64,000 nt of DNA from Serratia sarumanii (GTDB lineage Bacteria > Pseudomonadota > Gammaproteobacteria > Enterobacterales > Enterobacteriaceae): positions 2,666,001 to 2,730,000 of the forward strand of contig NZ_CP124750.1 of assembly GCF_029962605.1 (NCBI RefSeq), given 5' to 3'. Positions 28,801 through 34,475 of this stretch are shown here, one piece after another. The position numbers and the translations under genes are program-made. Below the pieces are notes generated by a model. It was not told the DNA's origin and ran no database searches. It saw only the letters and a program-made list of their open reading frames with translations. Positions within the stretch are counted from its first letter, which is position 1. Every line of letters starts with the position of its first letter.

Positions 28801-30699
28801 CTCAAGCGTCAGGCCGTTCCCGGCCAGCAGGTTGCCCCCGGCATTATTCACCGCGCCATCAGCATGGAGCGTGAACCCCGCCTGGGTTTTTATCGTGCCG
28901 CGCTGGTTATCGAGGCGGCCGGCGTCGAGGCGAAGAGCTGCGTTGCTGCCCATCGTGCCACCGCCATTGTCGAGCAGGCCACCCACTCGCCAGTGCTGCG
29001 CCGTTTCCCCCAACGCCACCAGGCGACCGCGCTGATTGACTAACTGACCGGCCGAAAGCCGGAGGCTCTGCGTCTCGATGGTGCCGTCACTGTTATCCAG
29101 CGCGCCTGCCAGGGTGAAACGGCTCTCACCGTCACCGGTCTGAGACCAGGTAGCCTGTTGGTTGAACAGGTTGTCAGCATCGACCGCCCAGCGCCCGGCC
29201 TTGACCTTGGCCTGCTGCGCATCCACATTTCCCTTCGTGCTCACGGCCAGCTCACCGCTGTCTACGGTGGACTGGCGCAAGGCCACGCCGCCCTCGCGGG
29301 CCGCCAGCGCGGTGCGGCCGGCCGCAACCTGCGCGCCGCTGATATCCACCCGGCGCCCGGACGCGTTGACGTTCTTTTTACCGAGCAGACTGCCACTGGC
29401 GCGGATATCGCCCTGGCTATCAAGCTGCAGATTGGCATCATGGACCAGCGTGCTTTCGGCATTACTGCCCGCCAGCAGGTGGCCGCTGCTTTGGATGCCG
29501 CGCGCGGCGTTCAGGTGCACATTCCCGGCCGCCGCCAACGTACCGGATTGCGTTAACATTCCCTCGCGACTCTGCACGGCCAGTTGGCCACCGCTATACA
29601 CTTTCCCGTGCGTCTCGATGTCGCCTTTTGCCGCCAATTGAATATCGCCGCCGGCCTGGGTGGCCGCATCCGGCGCATCAGAGCGCCAACTGAGCTTGCC
29701 TTCGCTGCTCACGGTGAGCGTTTTGCCCGCCCGGACCTGTCCGCCCTGGTTACGCACGCCGACGCCGGCTTCGGTGCCGATCATGCGGATACTGCCGCTG
29801 TACATGCCGCCCATCTGCCCCATGTCGATGGCAAGCTCAGGCCTGGCACTGCCGTCATCCGAAAGCGGCGCGGCGGTTTTACCGTCCGCGCTCACGCGGT
29901 TACGACCGGCCACCAGCGTCACACCTTCTTTAGCCCAGACGCCGGCGTTGACCTCCACCGCGCGCGCCAGAATGTCGACGTACTCGGTATCATGACGGGT
30001 ATCGCCGTTGAGCCCACCGCCCTCGATGCGCACCACGCCGCGCTCGACCTGGTAGCCCGCCACGCTGCCATCGGCGTTCAGTTGCGGTTTGCCGGTGGTC
30101 AGCGTCATGCGCCCAGCGTTGATGGTGCCGCAGCCGTTGCAGACAATGCCGGCGGGGTTGGCCACAATCACCTGCGCCTTGCCGCCGGCCACTTCCATAA
30201 AACCGCGCAGCTGGCTGGGATTGTTGCTGTTGACTTCGTTGAGGATGACGCGAGCCGGCGCGGAATTGGGATTGAGATTAGGGTTACCCTGGATCATCCC
30301 GGCCATCTGGGTCGCGGTCATCACCGCCGAGTTGTTGAGGATGGCGCCTTTGGCGTCGACGTCGAACTGCTGATACTGATTATGTGAAACCCCAGCCTGG
30401 TTGGGGGCGGTGATGTTGACCTGCGGCAAGCCATTCTGGGTAGTGATGACCTCCGGCCGCTGGGAAGGATTGGCACCGCCGTCCGCGACAATGCCGTCTG
30501 CCATGACGGGGCCGGCGAACATCAACAGCCCAAGCAGCCACACTGACCGACGCACGGTGACCCACAGACGACTTCCACCCGTTATTCCTGAACCGATGCG
30601 CTGCCCCGGCTCGCTGCTGCAGCTGCGGGCCAGTTCGGACACCACCCGCAACTCCCCGTGGGTGCGGCTGAAGATAAGGCGATAGCAATGTTTGTTCAT
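19813..30699 (-). CDS. cdiA: CdiA contact-dependent growth inhibition toxin (two-partner secretion exoprotein)
   Basis: This 3628-residue surface filament protein delivers its C-terminal toxin into touching bacteria. An extended signal peptide (MNKHCYRLIFSRTHGELRVV, cleavage near residue 67) leads into the TPS domain that CdiB recognises, with NPAGIVCNGCGTIN. Long haemagglutinin repeats fill roughly residues 350-2000 with the recurring LDNxxG pattern; a receptor-binding-like break and a second repeat block follow. The VENN motif (residues 3398-3401) opens the variable C terminus. After it come a pre-toxin helix region (VPVVGDIKSFAEAQSALDYL) and a small domain, YSGHALDRMQDRGI to VKYGDK, that resembles DUF4258, predicted to be a BECR-fold (RelE/barnase-like) RNase. 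The gene has no internal stop. Its 3' part is duplicated in the orphan module downstream. Toxin activity is inferred. Confidence 0.93.
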   Translation of the reverse strand: MNKHCYRLIFSRTHGELRVVSELARSCSSEPGQRIGSGITGGSRLWVTVRRSVWLLGLLMFAGPVMADGIVADGGANPSQRPEVITTQNGLPQVNITAPNQAGVSHNQYQQFDVDAKGAILNNSAVMTATQMAGMIQGNPNLNPNSAPARVILNEVNSNNPSQLRGFMEVAGGKAQVIVANPAGIVCNGCGTINAGRMTLTTGKPQLNADGSVAGYQVERGVVRIEGGGLNGDTRHDTEYVDILARAVEVNAGVWAKEGVTLVAGRNRVSADGKTAAPLSDDGSARPELAIDMGQMGGMYSGSIRMIGTEAGVGVRNQGGQVRAGKTLTVSSEGKLSWRSDAPDAATQAGGDIQLAAKGDIETHGKVYSGGQLAVQSREGMLTQSGTLAAAGNVHLNAARGIQSSGHLLAGSNAESTLVHDANLQLDSQGDIRASGSLLGKKNVNASGRRVDISGAQVAAGRTALAAREGGVALRQSTVDSGELAVSTKGNVDAQQAKVKAGRWAVDADNLFNQQATWSQTGDGESRFTLAGALDNSDGTIETQSLRLSAGQLVNQRGRLVALGETAQHWRVGGLLDNGGGTMGSNAALRLDAGRLDNQRGTIKTQAGFTLHADGAVNNAGGNLLAGNGLTLEAGSDLNNQSGTLSGDDVRLAVQRLDNAQGQVIGQGNLEMTAGRLDNQRGLIGAGKALNVHAGDWDNRGGTAQGETAVTATASNLNNDGGKLLSGHASTLQTSGNATNRGGEISATVLTVQSDRLDNTQGKVIGRQRLNLHARQGLDNTQGLLGAGEMLTVSSEGELSNHHGRVQGNGQTTVSARDIRNEAGKLLGGQRLSLTASGVLGNREGEISGESLTLTAQRLDNAQGKVVARQDANLTAKQGLSNAAGWLEGGSALAVNTDGDWDNQGGTVQGGRQVTANAQSLDNTGGRLQSGGGLTLDAAGNILNRSGKLTAQQALAVNGGASSLFDNDGGSLQSGGDLSLQGGQLTNRAAGVVLGGQALSLNLAGGWDNQNGTLTGNGRTQVRAASLLNAQGAINALDSLNMQFTGKLDNRQGRVFSQSSQVLQAQDIVNTQGWMGSQGGWQAISGGFDNTEGSVQSLQGAQLAANWLGNAKGVLQSAHDLALRIKQDIDNRNGKVSAQGQLAVTGTKDGEHAGGINNAGGQWLAGEGLTIAARALDNAQGGLLYSQKQQRLALSDALNNRDGKVQSGEALQLDAQTLNNAGGTIDGQQRVALRILGLLENTGGAVRSNGGQEVSAAGINNTRGVFSSRGGIAVASKQLDNTGGTLISQGAGTYRLDRLNNQHGKVHSGDALTLEGAQVNNRGGQLVSTHGLALKAGTLDNSGQGTLSSQAELDVQAERLNNRDGGLILGTTRTDITSRDIDNTAGRLQSSGQMTLSGVTQLDNRQGRILANGNLNINTDRSRTDSPLALLNQGGRVESAGQLTLHARTLDNQNGTLLGLQALTLSAQQDYTHQAGETISSNGTVMFSLSGAFTNLADWLLPGKLALNAASITNPAALVGKTLQLTTGALQNTGRLEADSMTLNVDTLDNAAALMGDDITVNGRIIDNHGAPAVMAATHSLTVQAGERLTNREGALIYSADRLHLHSDDLIENRASFIEADGDATVEARRLNNLREGLVIERNAEKSDYKWHRYNYYWRSYGSKVNPDKSTLAPTTQQLTYQDDAAAQTNRYGTLLAIDVAGKRAQVRVKDNKGQLTDLWVNYLALKPNADGSYAMTFYETRGGNQLATIPTPYQNGFHWEHDWTQVMTWDPEKHVDIDSAPFITDYNNFRERTESGTVTRDKLVSEGIGARILAGGNMVLRITGTLLNDASVITANGNLTQDGGGSVDNRGYSVNERRQAAIVDHYDKDTHHWYPTFNRDETTALATVDGLITGNGTVTINGARITNTTVNQAQISQLDAALKAVDAERAELERNPLAFTVDGAARPDGDTTLAPGEQMTRPGATPSSPLGRPLLPSELALTQLQHLGNVATAIPNNGLFSQHTAIGSPFLVVTDERFTRRDNFISSDYMLERVGYDPAQAHKRLGDGFYEQRLVREQVLALTGKPSVKGWDAMEQYQQLMNNGSKVAQDFHLVPGVALTPEQIAALQQDIVWLVSETVQTEGGPQTVWVPKVYLAQATLRLTGDGALIGGGDLQLSANSITNAGNLFAEKALTVDAGQFLHQGGDVRAGSIDVQADSLAMSTNLQDALRQATMSAGDIRLRGTDITLTGAKLDATDTLSLSARNDLTITAAKSSHTADLEVISGSMGNRTRGGTEAAGSRMAHVSGEWQQALGSQLNAGGNLSLNAGRDVTFTGSQASAAGSTRVQAGGDINIRAETTTNTTHLDANSRTSSVSNDRQEERLTVSALGGDQGVTLVAGNRLLAEGAQIDSKEGRIGVSARDVSIKDARTRTQDQDSENKREGKTKSHREEQTEREISTGSTFSGREGVTVIGREGDVTVTGSTLHSDQGAIALQAKNDVILNHTTDSEHRVSNEESRGRKTRGERAEEVLRENVVGSTLSGQGGVTVVAQDGSIIATASALHSEQGAIALQAKQDVTLNTATERESALSEERSQKKGFLKKSSSHSVAHDATTREKGSLLSGNSVSVSAGNDLTVTGSAIAADQDVNLQAGRNVDIGAATETDTHYRLEEKKKSGLLGSGGIGFTIGKQSSKHEIDEKGRTQSQSVSTVGSSQGSVNVTAGNQLHIGGADLVAAKDLALTGDSVTIDPGVDARTRKETYEQKQSGLSVALSGTVGGALNTAVSSAQQARKEGDGRLTALQNTKAALSGVQAAQAWERDNALTASAEAKNAAAGLQPGDEGATQGATNTVGISASYGSQSSKSETRTDSRQSQGSTLTAGQNLSITASGKNHNAQSGDIVVTGSQLKAGKDLSLDAARDITLQSAQNSESTVGKNSSKGGNVGVGIGAGSGGYGISVSAGVNAGKGHENGNGLTHAETTLDAGSNLKVTSGRDTRLTGAQASGEKVTVDVGRDLTLESQQDSDRYDARQTQMSGGISVPIGAGSGSANFSASKDKLHSNFDSVKEQTGLFAGKGGYDVKVKEHTQLDGAVIASQADKEKNRLDTGTLGWTDIHNQADYSATHSGGSFSTGGPVGKDLLTNTAGGMLSGANHSGHAEGTTKAGVSEGTLIVRDTGKQQQDVAQLNRDTEHANDGSISPIFNKEKEQNRLKQAQLIGEIGGQAMDVIRTQGDIAGLKAQKDPAALAQAREQLEKSGKPTNDAAVMQRAYDNAMRQYGTGSDLQKAAQAVTGALTALAGNNLAGALASGASPYLATEIKKRVGEDNMAANAMAHAVLGAVTAQLNNQSAAAGGLGAGGGELAARYIAGQLFPGKTAQQLSESEKQQLSALSQLAAGLAGGLATGDTAGAVTGGQAGKNAVENNALSDLVDAVSQGKTPQQVAEERVDAENERYKQQNCAGMSAEACSVKMYTERREELKDILSTGADFVPVVGDIKSFAEAQSALDYLVAAIGIIPGAGDAAGKAIKAAETALKKGDVAEASRLINKASDEVSATLPMGSKRNPMNQPSNPSYQPVRNQPGTIRNREYSGHALDRMQDRGITPSVVENTIKNGKSTPSRGGTTVHFDPESKVSVVTNESGRVVTVKYGDK
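20493..21860 (-). repeat. Copy A of the cdiA pre-VENN segment
   Basis: This is the intact partner of 18031-19402, inside cdiA. The high identity between copies A and B in direct orientation, about 2.4 kb apart, makes homologous recombination easy. A crossover would delete the native toxin and cdiI and fuse the deaminase module to the full-length CdiA. Confidence 0.9.
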
Positions 30700-30766
30700 A
30701 GGTCACATCCGTGAGAAAAGTCAGTCCGTTCAGATCAGCGCAGCAACGCTGCCGGTATCGCGATGT

Positions 30767-32488
30767 TCAGATTTCCAGATTTACGCTAAAACCCGCGGTC
30801 GCGCCGGAGGTATGGAACCCCGCAGGCTTGTAGAGCGGAACGCCGGCAAACAGGTCATAGCTGAATCGCCCCCACAGCGCGCCGCGCACGCCGAGCGCGC
30901 TGCCCGCCAATTGATGGCCAACCAAGTGGCGAGTGTTTGGGCCGTCCACCCGGCCGTAGTCGGCGGCCAGATACAATTCATGCCCGCGAGAAAACACGTT
31001 CCAGGCGATTTCATTGCGCCATAGCAGGCCCTTTTCGCCGGACAGCATCTGTTCGCCGTCAAAGCCACGCACCGTGTAACGCCCGGCAATGGCCATCCGC
31101 TCCTGCGGCGTCAGCGCATTCGGGCTCCACTGCCCCCTTACGCTGGTATACACCCGCCAGGGCTGATCGCCCCAGGAGAACGGCTGATTGATGCCCAGGT
31201 CGCCGAGCAAAATGCCGGTACGTGCGCTGCCTTCATGACGCGACTCTTCCGGGGCAGGCAGGGCATTGAATGCGCCGGTGCCGCGGCGCCAGTTGATATT
31301 GGCGTCCAGCGTAGTGGTACCGAAGTAGCTGCGCTGATTCAGCCCCAGCTCCCAGCCGGCGGTCCGACGTTTTTGCGACACAATATCAACGTCGTCCACG
31401 GCGTTAGTCGAGTGCTTGCGGTAGCCGCGCAGGTTGAGCGTTAACTTGTGCGACTGGTCGCGGTACAGCAACCGGGAGACGGTCAACTGAATGTTGTCGC
31501 TCTTGCCGCTGTAGCGCAGCACCTCATTGGCGTTGGGGATGTTCTGGTGATAGGTGTAGTCGTTGTAATTGGCCGAGAAAGCCCAATATCCCACCGGGAA
31601 AAAGTAGTTCAGCGTATGTGAACGGTTGCCGAACGGCCCGTGCTGAAACACATCCTTGCCGATGTTGGCGTAAAACAGGTCATTCTGTGCAAACGGCGCA
31701 TCGATAGCCAGAGTGGCCGAACCGAGATAACGCCCGGTACTTTTGGAGCCGCTGTCGTCCAGCCCCAGGCTGAGCCGCACCGGGCGCCCTTCGTGCCAGT
31801 TGACCTGCAGGTCACTGGTTCCGTCCTCGGCGCCGGGTACGATTTTAATATCGGCATTGGCGCTGGGCACCCGCCTGAAGTTCTCCAGCCCCTGTTCGAT
31901 ATCGCGCAGGCTGAGAATATCGCCGCGTGAGGCCGGAATAGCGTTCCACAGCCGCCCACGCCAGGAGACCGGCTCCTCAAAGCGGATATCACCGATACGC
32001 CCCGGCTGCAGCGTGAGCGCCAACACGCCCGTGGTCAAGTCCTGCTCCTGCGCCATCACGCGTGTGGTGACATAGCCCTTGGCCAGTATGGCGTTTTGTA
32101 CCTTGTTGATGGCAAGCACAATGCCCTGGCTGCCCAGACAGCGGCCCCTGGCATCCGCCGCGGCGTTCAACGCCCATTGAAAGCGATCGGCAGACTCGCC
32201 GACCAACGTTAGCCGATTGATGATGAAGCAAGGGCGTTCATCGGTTGGGTAATCGGGCAGCACAACGTCGGGACGGGAAAGGCGCGCATCGGCCTGTGGG
32301 GCATTTTGCTGTTGCAGGGCGCGTTCGCGCTCCTGCTGGCGCTGCTGTTCGCGGGCATCAATGGACGCCATTCCATCGCTGGTAGACGCCGAAGCGGAAA
32401 ACAGGGGTACAACGCCGATCAATAATCCCGACAGCCCGCAGCGGATAGAATAAAGTAAAGCACGAGCAGTATCTGAATCTGAGCGCAT
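30767..32488 (-). CDS. cdiB: CdiB outer-membrane transporter (ShlB/FhaC/HecB family)
   Basis: This 573-residue two-partner-secretion pore exports CdiA across the outer membrane. A signal peptide (about residues 1-35) is followed by a QQRQQERERALQQQ helix. POTRA domains follow (about residues 75-230, with PCFIINRLTLVG and GYVTTRVMAQEQDL), and then a 16-strand beta barrel. The barrel carries the family VRGF motif (TVRGFDGEQMLSG) and ends in an aromatic/hydrophobic C-terminal strand (GFSVNLEI). It precedes cdiA by 67 bp on the same strand, as in the enteric cdiBAI order. A GAGGAG ribosome site supports the start. No frameshift was seen. Confidence 0.92.
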   Translation of the reverse strand: MRSDSDTARALLYSIRCGLSGLLIGVVPLFSASASTSDGMASIDAREQQRQQERERALQQQNAPQADARLSRPDVVLPDYPTDERPCFIINRLTLVGESADRFQWALNAAADARGRCLGSQGIVLAINKVQNAILAKGYVTTRVMAQEQDLTTGVLALTLQPGRIGDIRFEEPVSWRGRLWNAIPASRGDILSLRDIEQGLENFRRVPSANADIKIVPGAEDGTSDLQVNWHEGRPVRLSLGLDDSGSKSTGRYLGSATLAIDAPFAQNDLFYANIGKDVFQHGPFGNRSHTLNYFFPVGYWAFSANYNDYTYHQNIPNANEVLRYSGKSDNIQLTVSRLLYRDQSHKLTLNLRGYRKHSTNAVDDVDIVSQKRRTAGWELGLNQRSYFGTTTLDANINWRRGTGAFNALPAPEESRHEGSARTGILLGDLGINQPFSWGDQPWRVYTSVRGQWSPNALTPQERMAIAGRYTVRGFDGEQMLSGEKGLLWRNEIAWNVFSRGHELYLAADYGRVDGPNTRHLVGHQLAGSALGVRGALWGRFSYDLFAGVPLYKPAGFHTSGATAGFSVNLEI

Positions 32489-32756
32489 CCTTGGCTCCTC
32501 ACCGTTACTTATAGTTATTTATTTGGTCAAAATCATAAGTTAAGTAAATTAATGTAAATAAACTTACTCTGGGGCGAATTATGAGCTTCGGGGGGGAAAA
32601 ATCAACAGCTTTATGGCACTGCGATTCACAAAACCATAAGGGAGGCGGCGGGCATAAGAAGAATGGCGAAACGGCGGGAGGATGACGCCATGATGCGCCA
32701 TCCTTTAAAATTAATTGTCGATCGGGAGGAGAATCAGTAAACGAGACGGACAGCTA
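32489..32756 (-). promoter_or_regulatory. Upstream region of cdiBAI
   Basis: This 268-bp AT-rich region lies between cdiB and the end of the aldolase gene. Runs such as TTAAGTAAATTAATGTAAATAAACTT at 32541-32566 could hold the promoter and nucleoid-protein sites. I cannot single out a -35/-10 pair with confidence, and no terminator of the upstream aldolase gene is clear. Confidence 0.35.
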
Positions 32757-33422
32757 TCAGCCCAGCAAATTGCTGCCGAACGCCCCCTGCCAATCCTGTT
32801 CGAATTTCTCGACCGCGGCCTGCACCGCCGGCGCGCTCAGGAACTGCTCCGCCACATCCACCGGCAGCGTGATCGCCTGGCAGCCCGCCAACAGGCATTC
32901 CAGCGCCTGGCGCGGCGTCTTGAAGCTGGCGGCCAGCACCTGCGCCGACGGCGCGTGCAGGCTCAGCAGCTGCTGCAGCTCGTGCACCATTTCGATGCCG
33001 TCGCCGCCCTGCGCGTCCACCCGATTGACGTAAGGCGCCACGTATTCCGCCCCGGCCAAGGCCGCCAGCAGCCCCTGCCCGGCGCCGTATACCGCCGTGC
33101 CCAGCGTTGGGATGGACATCGTTTTAAGCTTCTTGATCGCCGCCAGCCCCTCGGCGGTTGCGGGGATCTTGACCACCAGCCCCGGTACGCGCTGGCTGAG
33201 CAGCGCCGCCTCCGCCACCATGCGCTCCGCATCGGCCGCCATCACCTGCGCGAACAGCTTGCCGGTGCCGCCGAGGGCGTCGCGCAGCGCGGGCAGCACT
33301 TCCCAGATCGGCTTGCCTTCCTTCGCCACGATGCTTGGATTGGTGGTGACGCCGTGCAGCGGCAGAATGCGCGCCAGGCGTTTTACCGCCGTCACATCGG
33401 CGGTATCGAGATAAAGCTCCAT
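32757..33422 (-). CDS. fsa: Fructose-6-phosphate aldolase (FSA, transaldolase-like)
   Basis: This cytoplasmic class I aldolase of the transaldolase family reversibly cleaves fructose 6-phosphate to dihydroxyacetone and glyceraldehyde 3-phosphate in vitro. I start at [10 protein letters not shown], giving 221 residues against 220 in E. coli FsaA; an upstream ATG adds six residues. The Schiff-base lysine is Lys85 in LVVKIPAT, and the signatures [28 protein letters not shown] and [11 protein letters not shown] are intact. It is divergent from the glycyl radical enzyme operon, the same association as fsaA with ybiY/ybiW in E. coli. Its physiological role is not settled. Confidence 0.92.
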   Translation of the reverse strand: MELYLDTADVTAVKRLARILPLHGVTTNPSIVAKEGKPIWEVLPALRDALGGTGKLFAQVMAADAERMVAEAALLSQRVPGLVVKIPATAEGLAAIKKLKTMSIPTLGTAVYGAGQGLLAALAGAEYVAPYVNRVDAQGGDGIEMVHELQQLLSLHAPSAQVLAASFKTPRQALECLLAGCQAITLPVDVAEQFLSAPAVQAAVEKFEQDWQGAFGSNLLG

Positions 33423-33495
33423 CACGGACTCCTGTGTCATGTTCTGTGGGCGGATTCAAACTCTGATCATCATAGGGCAAAAACCCCGCCAACCT

Positions 33496-33544
33496 TTGAC
33501 CAAAATCAATCCAACCTTCATTCGAAACACCTTTAATGGCGAAA
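33496..33544 (+). promoter_or_regulatory. Predicted class II FNR promoter of the glycyl radical operon
   Basis: TTGAC-CAAA-ATCAA at 33496-33509 matches the FNR consensus TTGAT-N4-ATCAA at nine of ten positions. A -10-like TTTAAT lies at 33532-33537. If transcription starts at about 33544, the FNR box is centred at -41.5, exactly the class II spacing. The start codon follows 28 bases later. The box could also influence divergent fsa. Confidence 0.65.
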
Positions 33545-33571
33545 GATTCAGCAACGCCAAACGGGTGACTC

Positions 33572-34471
33572 ATGTTCTTCAATCTGCAGCGCTACTCGAC
33601 CCATGACGGCCCCGGTATCCGCAGCGTGGTCTTTTTAAAAGGGTGCCCGCTGAGCTGCCGCTGGTGCCAGAACCCCGAAAGCCGCTCGCGCCACGCGGAT
33701 CTGCTGTTTGACGAACGCCTGTGCCTGAGCGGCTGTACGCTGTGCGCCGAGCGCTGCCCGCAAGGCCTGCAGCGTGACGAGGGCGCGCTGACGCTGCGGC
33801 GCGAAGCCATCAGCGCAGACGACTATGCGGCGCTGGCCGCCGCCTGCCCGACCGGCGCGCTCAGCCTGTGCGGCAGCGCGGCCAACCTCGACGATATCAT
33901 GGCCGAGGTGATGCGGGATAAGCCTTTCTACCTGCGCAGCGGCGGTGGTGTAACGCTGTCCGGCGGCGAACCCTTTATGCAGCCGGAGGTCGCGGCAGAG
34001 CTGCTGCGGCGCGGCCGCGAAGCCGGCATCCACACCGCCGTCGAATCCTGTCTGCACGTTCCGTGGCGTTACATCGCCCCTTCGTTGCCCTGGCTGGATC
34101 TGCTGTTGGCCGATCTCAAACACACCGATGAAGCGCGTTTCAAAACCTGGACCGGCGGCTCCGCCCGTCGGGTGATGAACAATTTCCGCCGGCTGGCGGC
34201 GCACGGCGTGCCAATGACCGTGCGCGTGCCGCTGATCCCCGATTTCAATGCCGATCGCCACTCTGTCCGCGCGATTGTCGACTTCGCCGCCGACGAGATC
34301 GGCGTATCGGAGATCCATTTTCTGCCGTATCACACGCTGGGCATCAACAAGTATCACCTGCTCGGCGAACCTTACCGCGCCGCCCGCACGCCGCTGGACG
34401 CGCCCGATCTGCTGGCCTTCGCCGAAGCGTACGCCGGCGCCAAAGGCCTGAGCGCCATTTTGCGAGGATAA
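33572..34471 (+). CDS. Glycyl radical enzyme activase (YbiY/PflE-like radical SAM protein)
   Basis: This 299-residue radical SAM enzyme uses S-adenosylmethionine and a 4Fe-4S cluster to place the radical on the glycine of its partner. The cluster motif CxxxCxxC is Cys25, Cys29 and Cys32 (GCPLSCRWC). A ferredoxin-like insert with Cys51, 55, 58 and 62 and a later ACPTGAL segment indicate additional clusters, as in the YbiY/PflC class. [17 protein letters not shown] is the SAM-binding GGEP region. Similarity to E. coli YbiY is high from memory. It is followed after only 4 bp by the glycyl radical enzyme, so the two are one operon. It should be active only without oxygen, consistent with the FNR-type promoter upstream. 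Confidence 0.92.
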   Translation: MFFNLQRYSTHDGPGIRSVVFLKGCPLSCRWCQNPESRSRHADLLFDERLCLSGCTLCAERCPQGLQRDEGALTLRREAISADDYAALAAACPTGALSLCGSAANLDDIMAEVMRDKPFYLRSGGGVTLSGGEPFMQPEVAAELLRRGREAGIHTAVESCLHVPWRYIAPSLPWLDLLLADLKHTDEARFKTWTGGSARRVMNNFRRLAAHGVPMTVRVPLIPDFNADRHSVRAIVDFAADEIGVSEIHFLPYHTLGINKYHLLGEPYRAARTPLDAPDLLAFAEAYAGAKGLSAILRG

Positions 34472-34475
34472 CGCC

